DNA of 64,000 nt from Deuterostichococcus epilithicus (taxonomy: Eukaryota > Chlorophyta > Trebouxiophyceae > Prasiolales > Stichococcaceae). The DNA lies in NCBI GenBank assembly GCA_033439295.1, contig JAVTLE010000016.1, positions 496,001 through 560,000 of the forward strand, read 5' to 3'. The notes under the pieces are model-generated. The model saw only the letters and a list, made by a program, of their open reading frames with translations, searched no databases and was not told where the DNA came from. How positions within the stretch are numbered: position 1 is the stretch's first letter; each line of letters starts with the position of its first letter. Positions 11,862 through 25,100 of this stretch are shown here, piece after piece. The translations under genes were made by a program, and so were the position numbers.

Positions 11862-14504
11862 GCGCAGATGGTTGCCGGTGAGTTGCGCAAATCTCAGGGT
11901 GGTGGCTGCCATGTTGAAGCGCACTCGGAGCTGTCCCTGCTGGTTCACGAGTCCAGCAGAGACTGCTGGTTGCCGCAGGGTGAGCAGCTGGGGTGGCGGT
12001 GGCACAGCACAGCGCGTGCTCCCTCGATCCACAAGCATGCGTGGGGTACCGCTGTTCCCAAGTGCCAATCTAGCATCGGACCAGGGGTGGCTGGTGCAAA
12101 AGCTGAGCGCGGTCTGCCCCGGACCGTCCTCTGGATCGCAGCAAAAGTTGCATGCTGCCCGCACGAGACGCAGCGAGGCTGATTGAGTTGGCCGCATGAT
12201 CAATTCAGTTGACTTGCAGTCACACGATGGTGCTGTAGCCCATTGCTGTCTGTACGGCGCCCTTTGCAAGCTCGCTCTACCGGGCTGCACAAGCGCACGA
12301 GAGGCTGCACACCTGGCGTCGCGCCATTGTCACCGCAAGGTTGTGCGTTGAAGATACTGAGATGTTCGTGCCGCTGGCGAGGATGGATCGCCGCCGTGGC
12401 TCACGCGGCAAACCGCAGCCGCGTCGTACCAGCAAACAACACGCGGCCCCCAGCCTTCAGGGCCTGCACGCACACTACGGATCGTGGCTCTTCACTCTAA
12501 GCAATCTGTCCTGGCGAGCTGACCCGTGGCAGCATCGCGATTCATGGCAGCATCCGATTGTGCCACTGCACGAAACACTATCGCTACAGCCGGCGGAAGG
12601 CGACGCACCAGGGCGATGCGCCTGACGTGCACTTGCAGCGGTCAGGACCGAATACAGCTCTCGATTTATCCGGTGCTGAAGCGTGCGTAGTTCACGTTGG
12701 GGGAGCAGCGCCAGGCAACGGCAGGGGGGAAAGGGGACACGCACCGCGAGGCCTCTCCACATCTACGACAACGCCAACCCTACCCACGGTCTGAACCGTC
12801 CCCAAGCGAGCTTATAGCTCAAAGTCTGAATCCGCAAACTTGCATGTTTAGCATTGGGCCGCGGTCTGTGCCCAATCGGTAACGTCATGGCATCTTTCTT
12901 TTCTTTTGCACAGCATTACATCCCTTGGCTCAGCGGGGCATGAGCAACTAGTAGGGGGTTGGCTGTAGGAGCGGAAACCGCAGCGAAGCTGGACGAACGA
13001 AAGCAGACCACTGGGGCACAACAAAGCCCAGGGCAGTAGCGGTCTCGGGGCGGTAAGGCGGTCACACCATGTGTCTGGTCCGGCATGAGCGAAGGCCCTT
13101 TTGGCCGTCACAACTCATAAGTCATCAGGGTTCGGCCAAACGGCTAACGCGTCTGAACGTGAGCGCGTTTGGAACGCGTTTGAACGTTTTTGTCTCAACG
13201 CACCCAAACGCCAAACGCGTTGCAAACGGCACTGATGACTGTCGTCAGACAAGTCCGACAGACAGTCAGGCGACAAGCTGCTGCTAGGAAAGATATCCCT
13301 TTGTGCAGATTCAAACGCAAGCATGCTTGGAAAGCTCTGTTGAGCCTCCCAGGCATCCGTATAGCCTGCCTCAATACTCCAGCAGCGCCTGCAGCACCTG
13401 CCTAGTCAGGATTACCTCAGCACCTCTACGCTAACTAAGGCTTGCCGTTTGCACAGGCGTTTCAGACGCGTTTGCCGTTCAAACGCGTTTCGAACGCGTT
13501 CAACGGCAGCCCCAAATGCCCAAACGCGCGTTTGGCCGAACCCTGTAAGTCATAACCTTATAGCACACCACCAACAGCCCAAACACCCTATAGAGAAGGC
13601 GGCTGCCCTACACAGTGTCGTATCGAAGTGCTGTCTGCTGTCGTGGGCCAGTGTTTCACCCATGTCATGGCATCTCGACTTCGTGGTGTGACTAAAAACC
13701 TCGACATTCAACTGGCGGCAGAACTGGCGGTCACAAAGCTACACTCAGCTCCCCTAAGTTCCCGGCAGCGATGGATAGTGTACCAAAACGCCGGCGGGCA
13801 GATTGTACTTGAAGAGGGACTGGTCAACCTTGAAAGCCCTTTTTAATGAAAAAAGAAAAGAAAAGAAATGATGGAACACGGCTGGGACATGTGGGGAGGA
13901 TAAATGTTGGAACGCCTTTAGGTCACGTGCATGCTTTCCCTTCAGTTCCCGGCAGCGACGGAAAGCTGGCAGGCAGAATGCACCCAAGGGTCGACCAGGT
14001 ATGAACACAATCAACTGAAGCAGAGGATTGAAGCAGGTTTATTTGTGACAGCGAGAAGGCGGGCAATGTGCCAAAGGTTCGCACAGTGTTCGGCTCACAG
14101 AAAGCGAAACCCATCGTCAGGGGTCATCGAGTCGAACTCCTTCAGGCGGTAAACCCCAATGGCAGCAAATGCTGGATTGGGCTGGGTGACTGGTAGTCTG
14201 CGAGACATGAATCTATTGTTGCTACAGCGCTCCTCTATCTAGGTCAGCTGCGGCAATAAGCAAACTATGTTTCACACAGACAAGTCACCACCGACGATAG
14301 ATCGCTCAGTGATCGCCGATCATGTGCTCACACTTCTTCCCACTCACTCTCTCGCGCTGCAGCCACGATGTATCAACGGCAAACTTTCATTCACCACCAG
14401 CGGCGTGCGCGAGTTGGCCGAGAACGGTCTCGCCCTCATACATGTTCAAAGACGGATGTCCGTCCTGTGCTGAATGCCGCTGCGCTATGCCGCCGTCGCC
14501 GCTG
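11862..14504. other. Upstream flank of mannanase copy B
   Basis: No convincing gene. The sequence is a near-copy of 4520-6703 apart from the hAT-type element at 13126-13545. Near-identity includes non-coding tracts such as TTTCTTTTCTTTTGCAC (about 12895), so the short frames here carry no coding evidence. Confidence 0.6.
13126..13545. mobile_element. Non-autonomous hAT-type MITE
   Basis: A 420-bp insertion with perfect 17-bp terminal inverted repeats (CAGGGTTCGGCCAAACG) flanked by an 8-bp direct repeat TAAGTCAT (13118-13125 and 13546-13553). CAGGG-type ends and an 8-bp target duplication are hallmarks of the hAT superfamily. Short AAACGCGTT/GAACGCGTT-like motifs recur just inside both ends, as expected for subterminal transposase-binding repeats. 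There is no transposase frame, so it must be mobilised in trans. The homologous unoccupied site, with one mismatch, is present in unit A near 5745-5765. Confidence 0.9.
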
Positions 14505-15590
14505 CCAGACGTGCAGCCGCCTGCATGCGCAGATGGTTGCTGGTGAGTTGCGCAAATCTCAGCGTGGTGGCTGCCACGTTGAAGTGCACTCGGAGCTGTC
14601 CCTGCTGCTTCGCCTGTCCACCAGGGAGGACGACTACTGCTTGATCGCCGTCATGGCGAGCAGCTGGCGTGGCGGTGGCATATGTGCTATATAGCACATC
14701 GCGCGGTTGCTCCCTTCATCCATACAAGCATGCGTGGCATTGCACTGTTCCCGGAATGCGGTCTCGTATCGGACAAGGGGTGGCTTGTGCAGATGCCATG
14801 CGTGGTCTGTCAAGACCGGCTCGCAGCAGAAGTTGCAGGCTGCCCACATGAGGCGCAGCAAGGCTGATCGTGTTGGCCGATGATCAACACAATAAATTGC
14901 GGTTGCAGGTGGTGCTGTAGCCCATTGCTGCCTTCCCGGAGCCTTTCTCAAGCCCGCACTGCCAGGCCGCTGCACATGCGCACGAGAGGCGGCCCGGCCC
15001 ACCTTGATGTGTCGCGCCATTGGCACCGCGAGATTCTGCGTGAACGATGATGGATCGTCTCGTGGCTGAAGAATCGCGCATCCCTGCCGCTGCAGCTGCA
15101 GCGCAGGCGCTGTCGTACCGCTGCACAGCAAACGGACGGCGATGCGCCGGCGCGATGCGCCTGACGTCCAGCTGCAGACGTCAGGACCGAATACAACTCT
15201 CTATCCAATTAGGGCTAAACCGTGCGTAGGGGAAGCAATGTCAGGTGTACGGCACTCGACGGGAGGCAGACGTGTACTGCACCAAACCTGCGCCACGGCC
15301 TGACTTGTCCGTAAGCGAGCCAACAGTTCAGTATCTGAGTTGCAATTTGGATGCACGTCGACTGTCGTGTAGGATCAGGGGCACGTTCTTTGGTCGACCT
15401 AGAAGTTGTATCACGTCATGACATCTCGACTTCGTGGGGGGTTGGAGGATGTCTCGACGATTCAAAGGCGGTCATAGTCAGCTGCCCGGTACCGCTTTCA
15501 ATGCTGGGCTGAGCTGGCGATTGGCTGGCAAGTCATGAACTCATTACAGTGCTCTGGGTCAGCTGCGGCAAGCAATAGGTGTTAAAACTG
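14505..15590 (-). pseudogene. Decayed third 5' fragment of the mannanase unit
   Basis: Reads on the minus strand like the start of the two mannanase genes: the HLRMQAAAR signal-peptide start is still visible near 14525, and upstream flank homologous to 11900-12690 follows. Further out (15405-15590) there are weaker matches to the 13660-14260 flank. The coding part stops after about 13 codons at the junction with unit B, so no catalytic domain remains. It is more diverged than A is from B, which suggests an older duplication truncated when unit B was laid down. Confidence 0.7.
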
Positions 15591-16175
15591 AGGTGGGACA
15601 AGCGCATTGACACGGCACAGAACCTGCAATTTGCATTGATACATATTCAGAGGCTTTCGCCCGGTCTGCCTCCCTGTTTCACTCTTGTCATCGTCCCCCA
15701 GGCGGTTTGCAACCGCACACCACGGGCCGCTCTGCAGCGCTGCTGCTGTCAAGATGACGCTGCGTATGCAATGTCCTCTCCCCGCTCTGTGGCTCTGCTC
15801 TGGCGTGACGGCCATGAAAGACCATCCCAGTCAAAATCGGAACAACCTCTGTCATTGATGACAGCTCCAGCTGGATGCTGCAATGCAGCCTTGCTTCCCA
15901 TAATTGTAAGGCGCCCCAGATGCGCTGGTGTGCGGCAGCGGCCGTTGATCCGAGTCCTCACCTTGCTGAAACTCCCGCGCCGCCGCAAGACGCTGCGCTC
16001 CTCGTCGTCGGCTCGCCGGCGCTGCGGCACTAGTCATCCATCCCTCCCGAGCTGATGGCTCCCTCACACCTCACATATGTGCAGCATCACTCACGTCCCT
16101 CACGGGGCGTGCTGCGCCAGTCGCATAGTGCCGCCCCAGCCGCGCCGCGCAGCCGCCGGTTGCCAGCGGTGCGCC
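15591..16175. other. 3' flank of the TCP11-like gene, with a possible extra terminal exon
   Basis: Mostly featureless. On the minus strand a CAG acceptor followed by a short open stretch (about 16024-15965, residues RRRADDEERSVLRRRGSFSK) ends at a good donor GTGAGG. It resembles an extra exon with a basophilic kinase motif. If used, the TCP11-like protein would splice out of its last annotated exon at the CAT|GTGAGG overlapping the stop, but the phases do not fit cleanly. Confidence 0.35.
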
Positions 16176-19100
16176 TCACATGGGGCGCGCGCTGTCGTCA
16201 TAGGAGTGGCGGCGCGGCCGCTCGCCGCCGCCAGGCGGGGCCTCCGCGGCACGCCGCCGCGCGTCCGCCGCCGCCCGCCGCGCCAGGTCGATGGACTTGC
16301 GGGGGCGCGACTGCGGCTGCGGCGCCTGCAGGTCGCGGGTCTGAACCGTCATGTTGAGATAGCGGTCTCACTTCAGCTGACAGATCGCCGACCATGCTCG
16401 CGAGGACTGCTGGCACAGCCTGCTCACATTGTCATCTGGTTGACTTTGCAGGCTGGATTGCGCCTCCTGCAAAGAGAGACTGCAAAGCAGAGAATATCTT
16501 ATGGAAGATGCCCAGAAACACCGCACCTCGGCTGCGGCGGCAGCGACCATGGCATCGTAGTAGGGACGGCAGACCTGCACATTAAGGCCCACCAGGGCCT
16601 CCAGGCCCGCGGCCAATTCTCCCGTATCATCCGCGACGAGCTCCGCACCAATGGAGCGCAGCACCGCTGTCGCCTCCGCCGGGCTCTGCGGGAGGGAACA
16701 CAGAGGGCTCAACCTGACACGGGGTCATTGGCTTGCTCGCCTCTGCAGGGAGCAGCCTCCGGGCCGACGGAGTGCAGCACTTTTGTCGAACCCGCCTGGC
16801 TCTACTGGGGGAAACACAGATGGACGTGGCGTCATTGACATGCCATGCTTTGCAGGGAGCAGCCTCCGCGCGCCGATGGAGCACAATGAATGGCACAGGC
16901 CTTCATCATCAGCAGCCCACCGCGCCGCTGTGCAATGGGGACGGACACTGGGTGTGATGAGGAGTACAGGCATTGAGTAAAGCAACGTTTAGCTTCTCCA
17001 GCAGCAGCAGGCGCAGAGCAGCGTTCAAATCGCGCTGCACCTTCCGGTACACCGAGCGGGAGACCACATGAAGCGAAAGGACACGAACAGATGCACACCT
17101 TCTCCAGCAGCAGCAGGCGCAGGGCGGCAACCACGCCGCGCTGCACCTTCTGGTACACCGGGTCGTCGGTGCTGAAGATGCGCGCCAGCAGCCGGCCCAC
17201 CAGCTCCCGGTCGCCGCCGCCGCCGCCGGGGCCGCCCGGCAACGCCGTTGTTGCCGCGCAGCGTGCCTGCGTGTGGACACAGCCACGTTCGTTCGGCCGG
17301 CAAGGGGTGGGAATGCAGGCTGGCTGCCGCTGCCAGAGCCGCCCTGGCTGTCTTCGCCGCTGCCGTTGCCGCTCAGCACGTCTGCGGCGGGGGCAGCGTT
17401 TTCGGGGTTTAGGGTTGGGTTGTCCAGGTACCATGATCTGGTTGTTGGGGCTCGGAGCGTCTGCCAAGGCACGCCCGGCAGAATGAACGTTGTTGATTGA
17501 TGAGAGCAGGTGGCCAGTCTCCGAGACACAGAACATGTTCAACGAGCGGGTTGCTCTCTGCAGCACGGCCCCATCACCGCACTGACCTTGGGCCGGCGGG
17601 TCAGCAACCGCATCTAAAGCCAGAGCATCTCGAAAGCCCAGAGCTGTCAAATGTGCCAATGCAGCATGGCAGTACCGCTAAACCAGCAAGAAGTACCGGA
17701 CCAGCGAGGACCCGCGAGATCTGAAGACCGCACCTGCAGCAGGGCGTCGAGCTCGGCGACAAGGACGGGCATGCTGACGTCCGGCTCCGCCAGCAGCGCA
17801 CTGAAGCGGTCCCGCACTGCGCCATAGAACCTGGTGCAAGGAATCCGACAGCAGTTCAACATCTTGGCACACATCCTGGGGCAGAGCGCCGGGTGCCTTG
17901 CGGTTGGCATACAGAAAATACGGTCTTCGGCTCCGCGGCCCTGGCAGCCCCACGACTGGGTGCGCCGAACGTTACTGGCGTTGACAATGTGGGCACATGC
18001 GGCATCATGCTTGGCTGCGATCCTCCAAAGAGCTTGTGCCCGGAGGCGGGTGCTTCACAGCCAGCAAACGTGCAACTTGCATGCGAGCAGCGTACCCAAG
18101 AGACCTTGCAAGGTGGGCCTGATGTGACACAGAGGTCCCCCCCACCTGCGGTTTTCCGGCGAGCTGGTCCCCGGCGGCAGGCGCTTCATGGCCAGCAGCT
18201 GCGCGGCGATCAGCAGCGCCGCGGCCACCAGGCTCAGCCGCTGCAGCTCGTTCTGCGCCGCCACCAGGCGCCCCCGATCCAGCAGCAGAGTCTCGGGGCA
18301 CTCTGCCTCGCCCACTGCCACCGGCAACTGCGGTTTTGTGCCACAGCAGTGTTTGATCATTTGCATGATCTGCGTGAAACCCGGTGTAGGTGTGGAAGAT
18401 TTTGTTGCTGAGCGCCGCCGCCAAGGCGGCCCCCGTCCATCAGCAGTGTCTGCGGGCCTCGACCACCGCCACCAGCAGCTGTGCATTCCGTGCCAAGTAA
18501 GCTCATTTTCAAGGCTCAGAGACATTCCATCTGCTCGAGGCACTTCTGCCTGTGGGTCGATCTGTTTCCAATCCATCCGTCGACGTTTTGCTGGAGGAGG
18601 CTCCTGACTGTAAACAAAATGTGCGGCGCATGCTCACCTGCAGGAGCTGTAGCACGCCTTCGACGACCGCATCGAACACGATCTGCGCGCCGCTGCAGTG
18701 CTCCAGCAGCACATCCTCCTGCGAAGGGGTGCCACCATTTTATGAGTCAGCATCGGTGTCTGCAGCACCAGCACGAGGGTTGCGATGATGCCATTGTCGT
18801 GATAGCCGCGCCACTCATTCAGCTCTGTTTGTACACCAGCTGCCGCAGGCTGCCAAATGCGGCATGCGGCAGCCTCAGAACGGTGTTGGATGCTTGCTGA
18901 TGCTGGAGTGCGAGTCGGCAGGCCATGCAGCTGGAGAAGCGAGTTGACGTGGCGGCATGGCCGCCACAGTTGCAGGCCCTCTGTTCAGGGGGGGCACCGT
19001 CTGGAACACGTTGCGCATCCAGGCGGCGGTTTTGGGCAGCGCCGCCAGGGGATCGGACCCCGGGGGGATGGCACGCTCGAAGCGCCGCCGCTCGTACTGC

Positions 19101-22100
19101 ACCCCAGAGCGGCTGCCCTGCAGCAGGTCTGCAGGGAGCAACAAGCGCCTTCAACCATCTATACACCTTCAACCACACACACACCGGAGCTCGCTCTGCA
19201 TCTCCTGATGAGCAGGTTTAGGGTTTAGGTTCAGGGACTGCGCCCGGATGGGCGGCTCTGCCGGCCAGTACTGCCATCTGCAAGGGAGCAGGTGGCTCAC
19301 TGCGCAGCATCTCGAGGCGCGCGGCGGCCATGTCCTCCTTCAGCCGGCCGATGCGGTCGAAGACGAACCGCGCGGCGCCGACGACGGCCGCCACCAGCTC
19401 GGGCACCAGCGCCTGGCTGGCGGACGCCGCGCNGCCGCCGCCGAGGTTGTTGCCGCTGCCGCCGGCGTCGCGGCCCCGGCCGCTCTGCGCGGAAGTGAGG
19501 CAGATGTTCACCCGCAGTCGGTCAGCATGTTTCGGTCAGCATGTTGGGCCTCAGGCTGTGGACCCTCAGGCCGACCGGCCTGCAGGGCCTGGCGAGGCCG
19601 GATGACGCACCGCCAGCCGGGCATGCCGTTCTATTCGGCACCCATGTATTGACGGGTCTTCCATGACATGCGGACCCAGGCCGTGAAGTCTGCCAACAGG
19701 ACATCTGCGCGCACCTTGTTCCCCTTTGTGCATGCATGCCCGAGCCAACTGCTTGTTCGAGCCGATGCGTGGCACCTGCACGAGGCCGGGGCTGCCGAGG
19801 CGCGGCGGGGGCGAGCGCGGGCGCCCAGGGTAGGCGCCGCCGCTGCCAGGCGCGGCGCCGGCGGCCGCGGCGACAGACGCCACCGACATCATGTTGTTGC
19901 TGTCCAGGCGCGGCGGCGCCGTCGCAAAGGTGCTGAGCGCCTGCGGAGGAGGCACGGCGACGCCGCATGAGGGACGGCATGTGGCGCAAAGCTGCTGTTT
20001 TAGGACCTCTTGGGAATGCACAATTGCATGAGACGCGGACCGGATGTATCAACTGTGACGATGTGCCCTGCCAGCTGCTGGTGTGGCAGGGATGGCCAGC
20101 CGACACCGCGAACAGCATCACAATGAGGCAGGACCATGCTGATGGGTGTACCGAGCAGACCATCAGCAATATGCCTCCCGTCCTCGTGTTGTTGTCCTTG
20201 CAAGTCCTGAGCGTGTGCAGTGGCATGAATGCTTGCGGGCGGGCCCAGGGTGATTTTGTACACAATCCAGAGCTAACTTTCCGGTGATGCCAAACCCTTG
20301 CAAAACCCTATTGTGAAGAGGCCTCAGATGCCATGCCCTTATCGATCATATCCTCGGCTTTGCCTCACAGCGGTGCCAGGAGCACCATGTGGGGCAACTG
20401 AGAAAATGCGCTCTCTTTGACTCTGCATGATGACAAAGCTCTCTTCTGTGCCAAACAGCCTCTGCACGCCCAAGACACATGGCAGGCCAGCACCAGGAGG
20501 CACTGCCTTCGCGCAACTCTGAGACCATCCTTATGGCTGTGCTCCAACCTGCACAACTGGAAGGTAAAAGGAGGTGCACTGCGGAAACCAGTCTTGCGTG
20601 CCTTGCAAGAGCAGCTGCCCAGGTGAAGGCCCAATGCGCACCGAGGCTGCGTGGGCAACCGCGGACGCGGCCGCGCTCGACGTGATGCTGCGGCTGCTGC
20701 CGGCGACCGAGTGGCTGCCCTTAGTCGCGGCGCCGCTGTCTGTGCCCGGCGGCGTGTCGGGCCGGCTGGCGGCCTGCTGCTGGCTCTTCTGGACCGGCGA
20801 CGATGGCAGCGCGCCGGCTGCTGCCTCTGCGGGGCTGCCTGCAGTGGCGGTGACGGCGGCGGCGGCGGCGCCAGTGGCGACCTCCAGCTGCAGGTCGACG
20901 TGCTCCTCGACCGGCGCGCCTGGAGTTCAGCAGCTTCCGCAGCTCGGGGTCTGTCCACCTTCTGTGCTGGCTCGATGGGTGCGGCCCGTAGATGAGCAGC
21001 AACAGTCTCAGCCCGCACTGGGACGAACTCGAGGGTCAGGTGATTCCGCCTGCTGCACCAGCACCACACTGCCAGATGGGTTTGGCAAGGGCTTCAAGAG
21101 CACAGGATCAACCCCTGAATGCAGCAGGGCCTGTGGCGAGGCAGAATAGGGGGTGGGCATGCCCCCTGCACCCCGCAGCCGGTCACGAGCACCGGTGCAC
21201 AGTTTCAGCAAGCACACACCCGCGCCGTCGGCAACATCATTCGGGCCGCTGCCGCCCTCGCCGTTCCGCATCTCGTCCGGCCCCTGCGCTTCGTGCGCCC
21301 GCAGCTGCACCTTCACTATCGGCTGCTCTGGAGGCGAGGCTGCCTCAGCGCCGCGCCTGGCCTGCGGCGTGCCCGGCCGCGAGGGCGGCCTGCGGTGCAG
21401 CGAGTCGTGACACGAGCAGTGGATTGAAAGTTGTCCTTCTCCTTGTGGCCGACACCTTGCGCATGCCAGCCAAGAGTGTCCCTGTGCAACGACACCAAGC
21501 ACAAATTGGGCCACATGCACCCATAGTATCCCCTGATGGAAGGAGGCTGCGGAGCCAGGGTCCCACGGAAGCGGCGAAGGGTAGGAGCCAGCACATTGCA
21601 CACGCACCGAGGAGGCACCCTCTTGGTTTTGCCTTTGTAGGAAGCATCTGGTTTCAGCCCCCCCTAATGGCATCTAGATCTCCAACTACTATTGCTTTTA
21701 TCACCTGGACATGTCTGTGCCGGAGGGACAGGGCGACGGCCCGGCGGCCGCCTTGGCGCGCAGCAGCGCCGCATTATGCGCAGCGACCGCCGCCGAGAAG
21801 TGCTGCTTGATGGCGGCGTACCCCTGCAGCACGAGCGGGTGCCGCTGCTTACAGGTCTCCGACTCTCAGGTGACCTCACGCCAACACCGCACTGGCGCCA
21901 CAACGAATGGAAAGGGTTTGACGGCTGACCGGTCAAGGCGCCTAGCAACCCTGAACTCCCCGTCCCCCGAGGAGGGGGGGNGGGGGTCTTAATACACACA
22001 GCGGTGCAAAGTAGTTGGATTGTTGGATCTCGGACAACCAATCACCTTGCAGGCGGTCCAGTCGGCACCTGACGGCAAATCAGCACCTGACGGGTGGCTT

Positions 22101-25100
22101 CGGAGCGGGCGGGCGCCTCAAGGCTGGCCACCACGTGCGTCAGGAAGTCGAACAGCTGGCGCAGGTACGCCGGGTCGTACCCCGCTTCCAGCCGCTGCGC
22201 CACGTAGCTCTGCGGTGGCGGGTCCACACCGGCTTGAGACCTGGAGTCGGGCCGCTCGAAGCATGCACACCAGTAAGCTGCACCGCCCGGGAGAAGATCC
22301 CTGGTGCACTGCCAACATGATCAGGCAGCGCAGAAACGAACCCAAAGACCTTTCAAGGGAACGCTAAAACCCGAGACCTCATGCCCACCGTCTCCAGCTT
22401 GTTGTGCAGCTCGATGCGCAGCGCATGCGCCACAGGGTGGCGCCTGGCGGCATTCCTTTCGTGAAAAAAGTGACTAAAACTGCGGACACTAACCGTCTCC
22501 AGCTTGTCGTGCAGCTCGATGCGCAGCGCAGCTGCCGCGGGGCTGGCGGCCGGCGGTACCAGCTCCGCGAGCTGCTCCCGGGCGTCGGTGACCAGCGCCG
22601 CTAGCCGCCGCCAGACGGGGGGCGCCTCCGAAAGGCCCTCCGACAGCACGTCCCAGAACGCACGCTCCGCCACCGCGCGCAGCTGCGCACGCGAGCGCCC
22701 AGGGGTTAGGTTAGAGTGTGAACATGCATTGCGCCGACTGTTGCGACCACTCTTGCATCGCTGTGTGGCGCTCCGCCGCGCGGCAGCCACGCCGCTGCAG
22801 GTCCGGCAGAGGATGCGGCAGGGGACGATGTGTGCTTTTTACCACCCTGCCAAAAGGTCGAGCCTTTTCAAGGTTGAGAGCAACAGCGTTTAGAGCTTAG
22901 AGCACCGCGCACCTCCGCCAGCGGGTGGCCGTCGGGTGGGCCGTGCACCTTGGTGCTGGCCCCCTCCGTGCCGCCCGCCTGCCCTGCGGGCACAGCCTCG
23001 TCGCCGCCGTCGCGCAGGTCGGACGCCCTGATGGGCTCCTTGCCTGCGGGGCCAGCAGCCGGAGTTAGGGGTGTGACTGCGGCGGGCCCTCCCGGCTCAG
23101 CAGGGCATCACCAGGCCTCAGAGGCTGCAGGAGCTGTGGCAGGCCACGTGAGAGCCAAGAATCTGGGCCGGGCCGCTCATGTATGCCATGCGCGGCCTTG
23201 TGCCGGCGTCAAGCACGACATCGACGACCAGTCATCAGGTCACGCATGCATCACATTCGGGCAAGCGCTCATTGGAGGGCATTGACCTCCGCAAGGAGAG
23301 AAACGCACTCTGCAGCAGCAGCTCGTGCACCACGTAGTCGCGCTCGTCTATCTCGTACAGGGTGGCCGTGCCGCCAGGCGTCTTGGGCTTCTGGCCCTTG
23401 CCGTTGCTGCGCCGGGAGCGCTCTGTGTCCGCAGAGCTGCGCCGCCCCGCCTCGGCCCACGGCAGCGCGTCGACAGCCGCNGCGGCCGCCGCGGCCGCCT
23501 GGACAAGAGCGAAGGGCAGCCTCGTCGCATGCTCGGCGCTTGGTAAAGCATGCCCGCAACGGTCGTGTCGCACGTCACTCGCCAGATCTTGCGGATGCGA
23601 GTCTGGCCAACCTGCGGCACCTGGCTGTTGCGTCCGGCTCACCGGAGCATGCCTGTCCTTTTCAACACCATGCTTCTCGGGACAGGGCCCGAGTTCGGTG
23701 CACAGCAGCGAGGAAGGTTTGCCATCATTTGTGGTTCACACCTCGGTCGATGTGCGGTCCGCGGCAAGGTCCTCAGACTGACGCTCCTCAAGCCCTGCCG
23801 ACACCCACGCCGCTGTGTCCGAATCGCGCGCCGTCTTTGGCGCCGCCGGCACCTCCCGCTCGCTCCTGCAACACAGCTTTTGCAGTATTCAGGAGAACTG
23901 CGCACCGGCGCAAGCACTGCGACGCTGCTCACGGCCGGCCCGCACGGGGTTCTGGAGAAGTGCGAACATCCAGGGCAATGCCGCTGGACCAGAAGTGACG
24001 GCCAGCCCAGCGCAGACTCGCCTGTCGCTGTCGCGGCTGATGCGCTGCATGGCGGCCTCAGAGCCGTCAGTGCTCCGCCGTCGCGCCGCCGAGCGCACGG
24101 AGCCGCCGCCGCTGCCTGGACCGCCGCCGCCGCCGCCGCTGGCATGCTGAAACTGTTCCCGCCCTGCAGCTTCTGCCTTCGCGGCCTCCGAGGCTGTCCG
24201 CGGCAGCGTGGCGCCGCCAGTGGACAGCCACCCATAACTGGACAGCTGTGCGACCTCGCCGCGCCGGTGCTCGTCGCTCGTCTGACGCTGGTGCGCCGTC
24301 GCGCCGCTCGCGGGATCCGCCAGCGCGGCAAATGCCTCGGCTGCGCTGCGTTCGGCGGAGCGGTCCAGCCGCTGCGCGGGCACTTTGGCCCCCACAGGCT
24401 TCGGCGCCACAGCCTGTGCGTCCCAGCCCCACTCCTGCCGCTGCGGCGGCGGCGGCGGCGGCGGCTGCTGCAGCTGGGCTCCGGAGCCCTGCCTGTGCAG
24501 CGCTGCGTCGCTGCAGGGCGGCCGCCGCTCCGACACCGACGGTAGCGAGCCCGGCTGCTGTGGAAACTGCGTCGACATGCGGTGGCTGATCTGCGACAGC
24601 ACCTCCTCCGTGGAGTTTGCCGCATGCGCCGTGCTGGGCACCCCGAGGCTCTCCGCCAGGCTGCTAGCGCTGGACAGCATGCTGCCCTCCTGGCCGCCGG
24701 TTCGTGCCGGCATATCGCTGCCTGTGGAAGGGATCCGGTCGTGCGTGCCGGCGCGCGCCAGCGGGAGCGGGTCAGAGACGGAACCGCCACTGCCGCCGCC
24801 AGGCTGGCTGTCAGCTGCCACGGAAGTCGCAGGCGCCGCCGACCCTGCTTCATCGTCCGCCGCTAGAGCCGGCTGCGAATGCAGCGGCCTGGGGTCCAGC
24901 CCTGGGTCGCCGTCTGGGTCTGCTGCGTCCGCACCCGACACCGCCGGCTGTGGGATGGCTCCCTGTGGCACGCGCTCGAAGAGCTGCTCGGCATCGCTGC
25001 AATCGTCGGTAAGGGCCTGCGGCGCAGTACGACAAGCTGGTTGCTGCCCACGTTGACACGGAGTGCACAGATGCAGAGCCACTGAAGACGTGCAGTGAGC

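Larger units (their letters stand above)
7343..14491. repeat. Tandem segmental duplication, unit B
   Basis: Second copy of the ~7.3 kb unit, in the same orientation. It carries mannanase copy B and differs from unit A most visibly by a 420-bp insertion at 13126-13545. Its far end (14491) joins directly to a more diverged third fragment, whereas unit A at the same point runs into unique proline/lysine-repeat sequence. Confidence 0.9.

Noticed and set aside
13069-13560. Short frames inside the hAT-type insertion
   Set aside because: Non-autonomous element with no transposase similarity; the frames are chance.
20992-21810. 272-aa plus-strand frame
   Set aside because: Antisense to TCP11-gene exons; splice-compatible coding sequence is on the minus strand.
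23639-24853. 404-aa minus-strand Arg-rich frame
   Set aside because: A shadow of the TCP11-gene exon 25016-24022 in another frame, continuing through its donor into intron; composition is typical of GC-rich antisense or shifted frames.
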